Shown: positions 31,828 through 41,212, counted from the first letter of the stretch. The stretch: DNA of 64,000 nucleotides from Pseudomonadota bacterium (GCA_021849425.1 JAJZSY010000001.1:225653-289652), one strand, 5' to 3'. Notes: generated from the sequence alone by a model not told the origin. A program made the numbers and translations.

Positions 31828-33072
31828 TTATTTCACCGCGCAGACGCCGAACTTGTCCGGCGTGCCGGCCGGATGAAGCGGGGTCGAAAGTTTCACCGTT
31901 CCGAAATCGCTGCCCGGATCGGTGGGAAACGCCGTCTTGCCGGCGGGGAAGCAGTTCGACGCCATCAGATAGGCCATGACATCGGCATATTCCGCCGGTT
32001 TGAGCGAGCCGGGATCGTTGAACGGCATGTTCTGCGTGACGATCGTGTTCAGGATCGAGGCGGAATAGCCGTTCTTGGTCGCGGTGGTCAGGAAGTCCTT
32101 GCCGGCGATCGCCGGAGCGGCGACGCCCTGGAGGTTGGCGCCGTGGCAGCTCGCGCAATGCGCGGAATACACCGCCTTGCCCGCCGTGGCCTGCGCCATG
32201 GTGTAGGACACGGCGCCATCGCTGCTGGTGGCGGAGACGCGGATCAGCCGGGCGGCCGGCGCCTTCGCGACCGGGGCCGCGGCGGGGCGGATCATCGCCT
32301 GCGACGCGGCGTGATGGGTCGCCTTGGCGGCGCAGAGATGCTGCACCATCGCGGCAACGGGCGTGTAGAGCACGAGCATGGAACCTTCCTTCCTGACCAT
32401 GGCGGCACCGCCGGTGGCGATGGGGGTGCTGCCGAGCTTCACGGCCCGCCATACCAGCCAGCCCTGCGACATGCCATAGCCCGGCGCGCGCGGCGCAGCG
32501 CAACCGTTCTCGACCGGGGCGCCGGACGGCACGCCGAGCCCGGTATTGGCCATGGCGCCGAGCATGCCGCCAAAGACGTCATGCGCGCCGGGGCGGCCTT
32601 CGGCCATCGCCAGCGTCTGCAACGCCTGCGACACGTCGACCTCGTAAGCGCCGAGGCCGCGCGCGTTGGTGGCGTCCTGCAGGCTCGCGACGGAGGATTG
32701 CAGGTTGACCAGAACGCCGTGCAGCATCGGCACGAAGGGCGGCGAGGCGCGGCGGTCGAGCAGGGTGTTGACCTCGCCGATCGCCCCGGCCGGATCGCCG
32801 GGCAGGCCGGCGGCGGCGTCATAGGCCTCGTCCTTGTTGCCGACAAGCAGGTTGATCGCGCGATGCGCGGCCGTCTTGTAGCGGGCGGGGCCGTTGGTCG
32901 CGTCGTTCTCGGCGGTCATGATCGTGCTGACGGCGGAACGGATATTCGCCAGCACCGCCGCCGCGCGCGCCTTGTCGGAGGTGGGTGCCGCGGCATGGGC
33001 GCAAGGCAGAGCGAGGGCGGCAAATGCCGCCCCCGCGATGATCAGGCTACGCGCAAAACCAGTCGCTGACAT
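31828..33072 (-). CDS. Secreted monohaem cytochrome c, partner of the adjacent PQQ dehydrogenase
   Basis: 414 residues with a signal peptide (residues 1-27, ALALPCAHAAA). The N-terminal 250 residues form an Ala-rich helical region with no recognised domain (RAINLLVGNKDEAYDAAAGLPGDP). The C-terminal cytochrome domain carries CASCHGANLQG and axial-ligand-type MPFNDPGSL. It should accept electrons from the PQQ enzyme in the periplasm. Its start overlaps that enzyme's stop by 1 base (TAATG), so the two are co-translated. The long N-terminal extension is unusual for this role. Confidence 0.85.
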   Translation of the reverse strand: MSATGFARSLIIAGAAFAALALPCAHAAAPTSDKARAAAVLANIRSAVSTIMTAENDATNGPARYKTAAHRAINLLVGNKDEAYDAAAGLPGDPAGAIGEVNTLLDRRASPPFVPMLHGVLVNLQSSVASLQDATNARGLGAYEVDVSQALQTLAMAEGRPGAHDVFGGMLGAMANTGLGVPSGAPVENGCAAPRAPGYGMSQGWLVWRAVKLGSTPIATGGAAMVRKEGSMLVLYTPVAAMVQHLCAAKATHHAASQAMIRPAAAPVAKAPAARLIRVSATSSDGAVSYTMAQATAGKAVYSAHCASCHGANLQGVAAPAIAGKDFLTTATKNGYSASILNTIVTQNMPFNDPGSLKPAEYADVMAYLMASNCFPAGKTAFPTDPGSDFGTVKLSTPLHPAGTPDKFGVCAVK

Positions 33073-34736
33073 TACTTCGCCAGCGCAAACATGGTCAGCA
33101 TGGTGCCCTTGTTGGTCTTCGGCATGGTCGGCAGCATCTGGTTGCCAGCCTGGCCGGACGCGACCGCGACGTATTCCGTGTTGCCCTGGGTGAAGGCAAC
33201 CGGCGGCGCGATGATCGGGGAGCCGGTGTCATAGCTCCACAGCTTCTTGCCGGAGGTCGCGTCATAGGCGTTGAAGTCGCCATTCTCGAGACCGGTGAAG
33301 ACAACGCCGGTCGAGGTCGAGAGGGCGCCGCCCGCCATCGGCAGCTTGGAATTGTCGCGCCACGCGAAGACGCCGGTGTTCACGTCGATCGCGTTGAACT
33401 GCCCGGTGTTCGGCCCGACGAATTTCGGGAACGCGCCACCGAGGTAGAACTGACCGGCGATGTAGACCACCTTCTTCGTCGACCGCCAGAAGCCGCACTC
33501 GTTCGAGCTCGGCAGGTAGATCATGTTGGTCTTCGGATCGTAGCTGCCGCCGTTGTATTCGACACCGCCATTGGTGTTCGGGCAGGCCACGTTGCCCTTC
33601 AGCGACGGCGGCAGGTTGAGGTGATACTGCATGCTGACCGCGAGGTGGTTCACCACCTGGCCGGTCTGCGAGTTCAGCAGCCAGAAATTGCCGGCCTTGT
33701 CGCCATCGGCCACCAGCGGCATTTCCTGCCCGTTCACCTTGCCGTTGAACAGTATCGGCGGCATCACCGGATCCCAGTCATGCGTGTCGTGCGGGATGAA
33801 CTGGTGGGCCCAGACCATCTTCGGCTTCGCACCCGAGATGTTGATCGCCAGCAGGCTGTCCGAATAGAGGTTGGCACCCTTGCGCGCCGGGCCGTTGAAA
33901 TCCGGCTGCGGGTTGCCGGCATTGGCGTAGAGCATGCCGGTCTTGGGGTTGAGCGCCATCATCGTCCACACGGCGCCGCCGCCGCGCTTCCACGAATCGC
34001 CGCTCCAGGACTTGTTGCCCTTCTGGCCCGGCCCGGGGATGGTTTCGTATTTCCACTCGACCTTGCCGGTGGTCGGGTTGATCGCCTGGATCGTGCCGAT
34101 TCCACCCCAGTCGCCGTTGGAGATGCCGAGCAGCAGCACGGTCTTGCCGGTCTTGGGGTTGGTGTAGGGCAGCGGCTGCATCGTGTAGAACGAGTTCGCG
34201 GTGTCGGAGACCTCGACCTTGTCGAACACCTTCTTGCCGGTGGTCGCGTTCAGCGCGATCAGGTGACCATCGAGGGTCGCGAGATAGGCCTTGCCATCGA
34301 GCAGGGTGACGCCGCGGTTGGCGGCGAAGGAGATGACATGGGGGTTGTCGGAGAACTGCCACTTCAGCTTGCCGGTCTTCACGTCGACCGCATAGACGTG
34401 GTCATGCGCCGAGGTGATGTAGGCGGTGCCGTTCCAGATCACCGGGGCCGCCTCGATCGGGCCGTTGTCGGACACCTGGAAGGTCCAGACCGGCTTCAGC
34501 TTGGAGACGTTGTCCGGCGTGATCTCGCCGATATCGACATAGCGGTTGTTGTCGTAGTTCTTCGCGCCGAGAATCCAGGTCGAGTTGCTGGCGGCGGTGT
34601 TGGCGTAGTCCTTCGGAGTCGGCGTGGTGTTGGAAATGGCGCCCGCGTGGGCAACCCCGGCAATGCCGGCGACGAGAGCGGCGGCGGCAACGCCGCCGAC
34701 GAGGCCGCGGCCTCCCTTTATCCGATTCGACTTCAT
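33072..34736 (-). CDS. PQQ-dependent alcohol dehydrogenase, non-canonical, lanthanide-like active site
   Basis: 554 residues from the ATG at 34736, with a signal peptide (to AHA, about residue 32). Tryptophan-docking repeats are present (TGKLKWQF, TGKVEWKYE, TGVFAWRD, SGKKLWSYD). By position, the metal-ligand residues appear to be Asp209 (in NGDWGGIG, where XoxF has Glu), Asn275 (AGNPQPDF), catalytic Asp320 and Asp322 in HDWDP. The DxD pair matches lanthanide-dependent enzymes, but the vicinal Cys-Cys of XoxF is missing (ISFAANRG replaces ACCDVVNRG). The substrate is unknown, possibly an alcohol or aldehyde. The upstream 194 bp separates it from the FAD oxidase-like gene. Confidence 0.88.
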   Translation of the reverse strand: MKSNRIKGGRGLVGGVAAAALVAGIAGVAHAGAISNTTPTPKDYANTAASNSTWILGAKNYDNNRYVDIGEITPDNVSKLKPVWTFQVSDNGPIEAAPVIWNGTAYITSAHDHVYAVDVKTGKLKWQFSDNPHVISFAANRGVTLLDGKAYLATLDGHLIALNATTGKKVFDKVEVSDTANSFYTMQPLPYTNPKTGKTVLLLGISNGDWGGIGTIQAINPTTGKVEWKYETIPGPGQKGNKSWSGDSWKRGGGAVWTMMALNPKTGMLYANAGNPQPDFNGPARKGANLYSDSLLAINISGAKPKMVWAHQFIPHDTHDWDPVMPPILFNGKVNGQEMPLVADGDKAGNFWLLNSQTGQVVNHLAVSMQYHLNLPPSLKGNVACPNTNGGVEYNGGSYDPKTNMIYLPSSNECGFWRSTKKVVYIAGQFYLGGAFPKFVGPNTGQFNAIDVNTGVFAWRDNSKLPMAGGALSTSTGVVFTGLENGDFNAYDATSGKKLWSYDTGSPIIAPPVAFTQGNTEYVAVASGQAGNQMLPTMPKTNKGTMLTMFALAK

Positions 34737-34930
34737 ATTCGTTTCCCCTGTTGAAAATGAGGCTGCGTGCCGGGACGCGCTGGCGCACCCGCGACTGCGT
34801 GATAACGCTATCATAAGATGTGAAACGATCAAGCTTTCGTGTCTGTTTGGCGACACGCTGTTCCCAAACGGAGCAACGCCGCCACGCGCCGGCGGCTTTC
34901 CCCGCCGGGAAATGGCGATATAGTCGGCCC

Positions 34931-36337
34931 ATGCCAGACCTGATCGACCAGCTTGCGGCAGCACTCGGGCCGGGCGGCGTGCTCGTCGCCGCCGACGAGA
35001 TCGCCCCTTACGGCGCCGACTGGCGCGGCCTGTTCAGCAACGCGCCGCGCGCCGTGCTGCGCCCGCGCGACGCCGCGGGCGTTGCCGCCGCCCTTCGGCT
35101 CTGCGCGGAGGCCGGCGTGCCCGTGGTGCCGCAGGGGGGGAACACGTCGATGGTCGCGGGCGCGGTGCCGGCCACGGCGGGGCGGGAGATGGTGCTCTCG
35201 CTCGCGCGGATGAACGCGGTGCGCGCCCTCGACCCCGCGGGGCTGACCATCGAGCTTGAGGCCGGCGTGCCGCTGCGCGCCGCCCAGGAGGCCGCGCGCG
35301 CCGCCGGCGCGCTGCTGCCGCTCTCGATCGGCTCGGAGGGATCGGCGACGATCGGCGGGGTGATCTCGACCAATGCCGGCGGCAACAATACGCTGCGCTT
35401 CGGCAATGCGCGCGACCTCGTGCTCGGCCTCGAAGTGGTGCTGGCGGACGGCACGGTGTGGAACGGGCTGCGCCGGCTGCGCAAGGACAATACCGGCTAC
35501 GCGCTGCGCCAGCTCTTCGCCGGCGCCGAGGGCACGCTCGGCATCGTCACCGCCGCCGTGCTGCGCCTAGCGCGGGCGCCGCGCCAGTATCAGACCTGCT
35601 TCTGCGCCCTCGACAGCGTGGCCGCCGTGCTCGACCTGTTCGCCCGCTTCCGCGACGAGGACGAGGCTGCACTCTACGCCTTCGAATACATCTCCGGCGC
35701 CGCCATGGCGGTGAACGCGGCGCACATGCCCGATTTCCGCCTGCCGCTCGCGGCCCCGGCGGCGCATTACGTCCTGCTCGAACTCGCCAGCACGCGGCGC
35801 GGCGACAGGCTGCGCGAGACGGTGGAGGCCGTGCTGGCCGACGCGCTGGAGGATGGCGTGATCGGCGATGCGGCGATCGCCGAATCGCAGGGGCAGCGCG
35901 CCGCCTTCTGGGCGCTGCGCGAGCATCTCTCCGAATCGCAGCGCCGCGCCGGCGCCTCGGTGAAGAACGACGTCTCGGTGCCGGTCGCCGCCGTGCCCGC
36001 CCTGCTGGAGCGCGCCGAGGCCATGCTCGCCGCCCGCCACCAGGGCGCGCGCATGGTCGCGTTCGGGCATATCGGCGACGGCAACATCCATCTCAACGCG
36101 CTGCAGCCCGAAGGGGCCGACCCCGCCGCCTTCATGGCCGGCGCCGAGGCGCTGATGGAGGATGTCAACGCCATCGTCATGGAGCTGGACGGCAGCTTCT
36201 CGGCCGAGCACGGCATCGGCCTGGTCAAGACCGGGGCCTTCGCCCACTGGCGCGCCGCCCCCGAGCGCGAGATCATGCGCCGCATCCGCACCGCACTCGA
36301 CCCGGCGGCGACGCTCAACCCCGGCAAGCTGTTCTGA
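34931..36337 (+). CDS. FAD-linked 2-hydroxyacid oxidase/dehydrogenase (GlcD-like)
   Basis: 468 residues from the ATG at 34931. The FAD-binding PCMH domain has VPVVPQGGNTSMVAGAVP, LSIGSEGSATIGGVISTNAGGNNTLRFGNARDLVLGLEVVLADG and GAEGTLGIVTAAVLRL; the C-terminal domain shows VAFGHIGDGNIHLNALQP and LDGSFSAEHGIGLVKTGAF with ALDPAATLNPGKLF, the usual end. These match glycolate oxidase subunit GlcD, D-lactate and D-2-hydroxyglutarate dehydrogenases. No GlcE/F partners are adjacent. Its position beside the alcohol-oxidation genes suggests it handles a hydroxyacid product. Confidence 0.88.
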   Translation: MPDLIDQLAAALGPGGVLVAADEIAPYGADWRGLFSNAPRAVLRPRDAAGVAAALRLCAEAGVPVVPQGGNTSMVAGAVPATAGREMVLSLARMNAVRALDPAGLTIELEAGVPLRAAQEAARAAGALLPLSIGSEGSATIGGVISTNAGGNNTLRFGNARDLVLGLEVVLADGTVWNGLRRLRKDNTGYALRQLFAGAEGTLGIVTAAVLRLARAPRQYQTCFCALDSVAAVLDLFARFRDEDEAALYAFEYISGAAMAVNAAHMPDFRLPLAAPAAHYVLLELASTRRGDRLRETVEAVLADALEDGVIGDAAIAESQGQRAAFWALREHLSESQRRAGASVKNDVSVPVAAVPALLERAEAMLAARHQGARMVAFGHIGDGNIHLNALQPEGADPAAFMAGAEALMEDVNAIVMELDGSFSAEHGIGLVKTGAFAHWRAAPEREIMRRIRTALDPAATLNPGKLF

Positions 36338-36360
36338 CCTGAAGTCGTCGGCCCGCCCGC

Positions 36361-38466
36361 TCAGAACCGGTAGCGCGCGCGCATGCCGATCACGAAATTC
36401 CGCCCCGGCGCCGGCTCGTAATAGGCGGCGTTGCTCGCCGCGATCACCACGGCGCCGACATAGGTGCGGTTGAACAGGTTGTTGATCCGGGCGAACTCGT
36501 TGAAGCGGATCGGCCCGAAATCCTCGCGGAACCCGGCGGCGAGCCCGGCGGTGAAATACCCCGCCGCATAGGCCGAGTTCTGCGAATCGACATACATCCG
36601 GCTCTGCCACTGGCCGTTCGCCTGGGCATAGAACCCGCTCGCCGGATCATGCCAGTCGATCTCGCCATAGACGCGCTGGTCGGGCACGCCGGGCAGCGCC
36701 TTGCCGGCGAACTGGTTGGCGAGGAAATGCGCCTTCAGCAGCGAATATGAGCCGTACAGCTCGAGATGATGCGGCAGATGCGTGTCGATGCTGAGATCGA
36801 CGCCGTTGCGCGCCGTCTGCCCCTGGTTCGAATAGGCGGTCCGCGCATCCTTCGAGGAGGAGACCTCGATCTCGTTGTTGGTGTGGATGTGGAAGACAGC
36901 GAGCTGGAGATAGGTCGCCGCCCCGATCAGGCTCTTGATCCCGGCCTCGAAATTCTGGCTGCTGGTGGGGCGCAGCGCGGAATTGAAGCCCGCCTGGCCA
37001 TTGGGCAGGTAGGCGAGCTGGTCGAGCGTCGGCGTTTCGAATCCCTCGCCATAGTCGGCGTAGAGATTGGTCGTCGGCGTCAGGTGATAGGTCGCGCCGG
37101 CGACGAAGCTGGTATTGCCGTAACTGACCGAGCCGGAATCGTTGGTCAGCGCGCTGGTCACGTAATTGTCGGTCACGCTGAAATAGTCGTTGCTGTGGCG
37201 AAGACCGACGACGAGCGTCGCGCGGCTGGTCACGTGTGCGTTGAGCTGCGCGTATTCGGCGACGTTGCGCGCCACATCCTGCTCGTTGCGGCGCAGCGCG
37301 CCGATCGCGCCGTAATCGTTGACATAGCCCTTGCGGTGCTGCTGCTCGTAGCCGAAATCGACCCCGCTCACGAGGGTGACGGGAATGCCGGCCACCCGGT
37401 CCTTGTGGGTCAGGGAGGCATCGATCCCGCCGGACTTGCGGGCGAGATCGACCACGCCGCCGCCGGATGCGGCGAAACTGCCGGTGAAGGGCAGGAACTG
37501 CAGCACCGAATGCGTCGCCTCGTAGACGACGACGCGCATGGCGTTATGCGCGTTGAACCGATGGTTGAAGACGAGACCGAATTGCAGATGGCGCAGCACC
37601 TTGCGGGTGCCGAATGCTTCGGTGTTGGTTCCCGCCTGGGTCGGATCGGCGTGATACTGCGCCGCGGTCAGCCCGCCGGGGTCTTCGGAATAGGGTTCGT
37701 TCAGACCGTCGACCAGCAGCGTGTAGCTGGTGTCCGGGCTCACCTGCACGCGGAACTTGCCGTAGAATTGCTGGCGCCGGGCGGCGCTGTGCTGGCGATA
37801 GCCGCCGGTGTAGAAATCCGACGCGTTCATCATGTAGTTGAACGAGCCGCCGCGCCCGAAGCCCGCCGTGCCGCCATAGCTCGCGCCGACGCGCCAGCCG
37901 CCATAGGAGGCGGCGGTGATGCCGCCGCTCACCGTTGGCCGCGCCGGGCCATCCTTGCTGAACACCTGGATCACGCCGCCCGAGGCATTGCCGTAGAGCA
38001 CCGAGAAGGGGCCGGTCAGCACCTCGATCCGGTTGATGTCGCCAAGGTCGATCACCTCGGAATCGGTCGTCCCGTCCGGCCCGGTCAGCGTCATGCCATC
38101 GACGAGGATGCGGATGTTGCGCACGCCGAACGGCGTCTGCGCGCCGAAGCCGCGCGAGGTGATGCGCAGCCCCTGCGCGTAGTCCTGCCGGTTCTGCACA
38201 TCGATGCCGGGCACGCGGTTCAGCGTCTCGCTGAGGTTTTCCTCCTCGTTGGCGAGGCTGACCTGATGGCCGGAGACACTGTAGATCGACACCGGAACAT
38301 CGAAGCTCGGCTCCGGCGTGCGGGTCGCGCTCACCACGATCCTGCGGATCGCGATCTCGCCCGGCGAAGGCACGATCAGCGGTTTTGCCACCTGACCGAA
38401 CGCCGGGGCGGCGAACGCCGTGCCCCCGAGGAGGGACACGGCGAGCAGGCGGAGCCGGCGGGACAT
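36361..38466 (-). CDS. TonB-dependent outer-membrane receptor in the methanol cluster
   Basis: 701 residues from the ATG at 38466. A signal peptide (ending FAAPAFGQ) leads to a plug domain: IVVSATRTPEPSFDVPVSIYSVSG (TonB box-like), LNRVPGIDVQNRQDYAQGLRITSRGFGAQTPFGVRNIRILVDGMTLTGPDG and IDRIEVLTGP-type sequence. The beta-barrel ends in RYRF. It imports a large or chelated ligand, using energy from TonB. The gene overlaps the stop of the formaldehyde dehydrogenase gene by 1 base (TGATG). In other methylotrophs, a TonB receptor of this position takes up lanthanide-chelators, so lanthanide uptake is a good inference here. Confidence 0.9.
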   Translation of the reverse strand: MSRRLRLLAVSLLGGTAFAAPAFGQVAKPLIVPSPGEIAIRRIVVSATRTPEPSFDVPVSIYSVSGHQVSLANEEENLSETLNRVPGIDVQNRQDYAQGLRITSRGFGAQTPFGVRNIRILVDGMTLTGPDGTTDSEVIDLGDINRIEVLTGPFSVLYGNASGGVIQVFSKDGPARPTVSGGITAASYGGWRVGASYGGTAGFGRGGSFNYMMNASDFYTGGYRQHSAARRQQFYGKFRVQVSPDTSYTLLVDGLNEPYSEDPGGLTAAQYHADPTQAGTNTEAFGTRKVLRHLQFGLVFNHRFNAHNAMRVVVYEATHSVLQFLPFTGSFAASGGGVVDLARKSGGIDASLTHKDRVAGIPVTLVSGVDFGYEQQHRKGYVNDYGAIGALRRNEQDVARNVAEYAQLNAHVTSRATLVVGLRHSNDYFSVTDNYVTSALTNDSGSVSYGNTSFVAGATYHLTPTTNLYADYGEGFETPTLDQLAYLPNGQAGFNSALRPTSSQNFEAGIKSLIGAATYLQLAVFHIHTNNEIEVSSSKDARTAYSNQGQTARNGVDLSIDTHLPHHLELYGSYSLLKAHFLANQFAGKALPGVPDQRVYGEIDWHDPASGFYAQANGQWQSRMYVDSQNSAYAAGYFTAGLAAGFREDFGPIRFNEFARINNLFNRTYVGAVVIAASNAAYYEPAPGRNFVIGMRARYRF

Positions 38467-39575
38467 CAGTACACGACGACGCTGCGGATGCTCTCGCCCT
38501 TGCGCATCAGCTCGAAGCCTTCGTTGATCTGCTCGAAGGGCAGCACATGGGTGATCAGATCGTCGATGTTGATCTTGCCGTTCATGTACCAGTCGACGAT
38601 TTTCGGCACGTCGGTGCGGCCGCGCGCGCCGCCGAACGCGGTGCCGCGCCAGTTGCGCCCGGTCACCAGCTGGAACGGGCGGGTGGAGATTTCCTGCCCC
38701 GCGCCGGCGACGCCGATGATGATCGAGGTGCCCCAGCCGCGATGGCAGCATTCCAGCGCCTGGCGCATCACCTTCACGTTGCCGATGCACTCGAAGGAAT
38801 AGTCGGCGCCGCCATCGGTGAGGTTGACGAGATAGGGGACGAGATCCTCGCCGATCTCGGCCGGGTTGACGAAATGCGTCATGCCGAATTTCTCGGCCAT
38901 CGGCTTGCGGGCGTTGTTGAGATCGACGCCGACGATCATGTTCGCCCCGGCGAGCCGCGCGCCCTGGATCACGTTCAGGCCGATGCCGCCGAGACCGAAG
39001 ACGACGACATTGTCGCCCGGCTGCACCTTGGCGGTGTTGATCACGGCGCCGATGCCCGTCGTGACGCCGCAGCCGATATAGCAGATCTTGTCGAAGGGGG
39101 CGTCCTCGCGCACCTTGGCCACCGCGATTTCCGGCAGCACGGTGTAGTTGGCGAAGGTCGAGCAGCCCATGTAGTGCATCACCGGCTCGCCATCGCAGGA
39201 GAAGCGCGAGGTGCCATCCGGCATCACGCCCTTGCCCTGGGTCGCGCGGATCGCGGTGCAGAGATTGGTCTTGCGCGAGAGGCAGGATTTGCACTGCCGG
39301 CATTCCGGCGTGTAGAGCGGAATCACGTGATCGCCCTTCTTCACGCTGGTGACGCCGGGGCCGACATCGACCACGACACCCGCCCCCTCATGGCCGAGAA
39401 TGGCTGGAAACAGCCCTTCGGGGTCCGCGCCCGAAAGCGTGTATTCGTCCGTGTGGCAGATGCCAGTGGCCTTGACCTCGACCAGAACCTCGCCCGCCTT
39501 CGGTCCTTCCAGGCGGACCGTGCCGAGTTCGAGCTTTTCACCGGCTTTCCACGCAATCGCGGCGCGAACGTCCAT
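38466..39575 (-). CDS. frmA: S-(hydroxymethyl)glutathione dehydrogenase / class III alcohol dehydrogenase
   Basis: 369 residues. Catalytic-zinc ligands lie in ATGICHTDEYTLSG and LGHEGAGVVVDVGPGV; the structural-zinc loop is CRQCKSCLSRKTNLC; VVVFGLGGIGLNVIQGARLAGA is the NAD-binding Rossmann motif; MHYMGCSTFANYTVLPEIAVAKV is a class III mark. The enzyme oxidises hydroxymethylglutathione, formed from formaldehyde, to formylglutathione. It is next to gfa and downstream of xoxF, so it handles formaldehyde made from methanol. The S-formylglutathione hydrolase is not seen in this window. Confidence 0.93.
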   Translation of the reverse strand: MDVRAAIAWKAGEKLELGTVRLEGPKAGEVLVEVKATGICHTDEYTLSGADPEGLFPAILGHEGAGVVVDVGPGVTSVKKGDHVIPLYTPECRQCKSCLSRKTNLCTAIRATQGKGVMPDGTSRFSCDGEPVMHYMGCSTFANYTVLPEIAVAKVREDAPFDKICYIGCGVTTGIGAVINTAKVQPGDNVVVFGLGGIGLNVIQGARLAGANMIVGVDLNNARKPMAEKFGMTHFVNPAEIGEDLVPYLVNLTDGGADYSFECIGNVKVMRQALECCHRGWGTSIIIGVAGAGQEISTRPFQLVTGRNWRGTAFGGARGRTDVPKIVDWYMNGKINIDDLITHVLPFEQINEGFELMRKGESIRSVVVY

Positions 39576-39667
39576 CGTATCTATCCTCCTGTGAGCGTAA
39601 GCCGGCCGGATGCGTTCACCCGGCCGGGCAATGGGTGTCGTCCTGGCGGGTGCGACCCGCCGGGCGA

Positions 39668-40240
39668 TCAGGCCGCGAGCTTGCCGTTCGCCTTCGCGAC
39701 ATGGGTCGCGATGGCGTCCATCAGCGGCGGCGACAGGCAGTCATACGGCTCGAGGCCGAGTTCCTTCAAGCGCGCGCGGATGGCGCCCATCTCGGCCGGC
39801 GGCGTGCCCTGCTCGATCACCGAGGAGACGAAGGCGGCGAATTCCGGCGCCGACCAGCCCTGGTCGGACGACAGCTCGGTATGCACGAAATCGAGCCCGT
39901 AGAACGGATGGTCCTTGTTCTCGATGCGGCCGAACATGTGCACGCCGCATTCGCGGCAGGCATGGCGCTGGATGACCGCGTTGTGATCGACGATATGCAG
40001 CTTGTTGCCGTTCTCGACGACGTGAACCTTGTCCCGCGGCACGACGGCGACGATCGAGAATTTCGCGCCTGCCGGCTTCCAGCATTTGGAACAGCCGCAG
40101 GCGTGGTTGTGCGCGGTCTGCGAATCGATCCGCACCACCACCTGGTGGCTCGGGCAGTGGCAGCGCAGCGTGCCGCCGGCGAAGCCGGACGAGCCCGGCC
40201 TGATGCCGTTATCGATGGACGGATGCAGCGAGATGGCCAT
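39668..40240 (-). CDS. gfa: S-(hydroxymethyl)glutathione synthase
   Basis: 190 residues, the Gfa length. The zinc-binding CENP-V/GFA fold shows [47 protein letters not shown], and [32 protein letters not shown], the last a Gfa signature. It helps formaldehyde react with glutathione. It lies 92 bp upstream of frmA in the same direction and so is probably in one operon. Confidence 0.93.
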   Translation of the reverse strand: MAISLHPSIDNGIRPGSSGFAGGTLRCHCPSHQVVVRIDSQTAHNHACGCSKCWKPAGAKFSIVAVVPRDKVHVVENGNKLHIVDHNAVIQRHACRECGVHMFGRIENKDHPFYGLDFVHTELSSDQGWSAPEFAAFVSSVIEQGTPPAEMGAIRARLKELGLEPYDCLSPPLMDAIATHVAKANGKLAA

Positions 40241-40388
40241 GTTTCTGACTCCCTATCTTGGTTGGATCATCCTTAAGCCGATCAGACGACGCCATCCGGG
40301 CGGACAGCGCTCCGGTATCGCGAGCCCGCACTCGGGCCGCTCCCGGATCGAGGCCGGACACCCGCGAGATCAGTCGTCCGGTTTCGCG

Positions 40389-40426
40389 CCTGTTCCTGAA
40401 ACTCACCCGGGACTTTCAGGAACAGG
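40389..40426. repeat. Perfect 13-bp inverted repeat after the two-haem cytochrome gene
   Basis: CCTGTTCCTGAAA (40389-40401) and TTTCAGGAACAGG (40414-40426) form a perfect stem with a 12-base loop, 36 bp beyond the cytochrome stop. There is no T tract on either strand, so it may be an operator for gfa-frmA, an mRNA-stabilising hairpin, or a weak terminator. Confidence 0.6.
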
Positions 40427-40462
40427 ACAGCGTGTCGGGGTGCGGGACCGCGCCCCGCCCCC

Positions 40463-41212
40463 TCACTCCTTGGGCGCGCCGGTGCCGACGGCGCCCACCG
40501 CGCGGGCCTTCACATATTCGTAGATCACGTGGATCTGGTGCGGGGTGAAGAACCCGGCCCAGCTCGGCATGCCCTTCGCCTTCACCCCGGTCATCGCGAC
40601 ATTGGTGAAGCCGGCCTCGGTCATGCCGTTGTTGAGCGACGCCCGCAGATTGGGCGCGTAGGAGCCGCCCACGGCATCCTCGCCATGGCAGCGGAAGCAG
40701 TAGGAGTTGAACAGCTCGTAGCCGCGGAAGACATCCTTGGTCACCTTGTCGGTGCCGGGCTGGAAGATCGGGAAATCGACCTTCACGGTCTTGCCGTTGA
40801 CCTTGTAGCTGTAGGTCTTGCCGGCGGCGGCGGGCGCGCTCGCGGCCTTCGCGCCCTTGAGGCTGAGAATCCAGGAGACGATCTCCTTGGTGTCGGCTTC
40901 CGAGAGCTGCGGGTGGGCGGGCATCGGGATCTTGCCCCAGGTGCCGACATGCCCCTTGCGGATCGCGTTCACCAGCGTGTCCTCGGCGCCGGACTGGCCG
41001 GCGAATTTCTGCGCCACCGCGTCGAAAGCGGGGCCGACGACCTTCTGGTTGATCGCGTGGCAGGAGAAACAGTCGCTCCCCTTGGCGAGCTGCTCGCCCT
41101 TCGGCATCGCGCCGGCGCCGCCTGCGGCGAAGGCGGCGGCGCTCAGCAACCCGGCGCCGGCGGCGGCGATCACGCTCGCGCCAATGAATGATGAAATCGA
41201 ACTCTTGGTCAT
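40463..41212 (-). CDS. Two-haem cytochrome c, likely electron acceptor of XoxF (XoxG-like)
   Basis: 249 residues from the ATG at 41212 (AGAAAG lies upstream). A signal peptide (to FAAGG) is followed by two cytochrome domains: the first, c551-like, has GSDCFSCHAINQ and MPAHPQLSEADTKEIVSWILSL; the second has FNSYCFRCHGEDAVGGSYAPNLRASLNN and MPSWAGFFTPHQIHVIYEYVKARA, resembling cytochrome cL/XoxG. Canonical XoxG has one haem, so this appears to be a fusion or duplication that could bridge XoxF and the terminal oxidase. It is 42 bp downstream of xoxJ. Confidence 0.85.
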   Translation of the reverse strand: MTKSSISSFIGASVIAAAGAGLLSAAAFAAGGAGAMPKGEQLAKGSDCFSCHAINQKVVGPAFDAVAQKFAGQSGAEDTLVNAIRKGHVGTWGKIPMPAHPQLSEADTKEIVSWILSLKGAKAASAPAAAGKTYSYKVNGKTVKVDFPIFQPGTDKVTKDVFRGYELFNSYCFRCHGEDAVGGSYAPNLRASLNNGMTEAGFTNVAMTGVKAKGMPSWAGFFTPHQIHVIYEYVKARAVGAVGTGAPKE

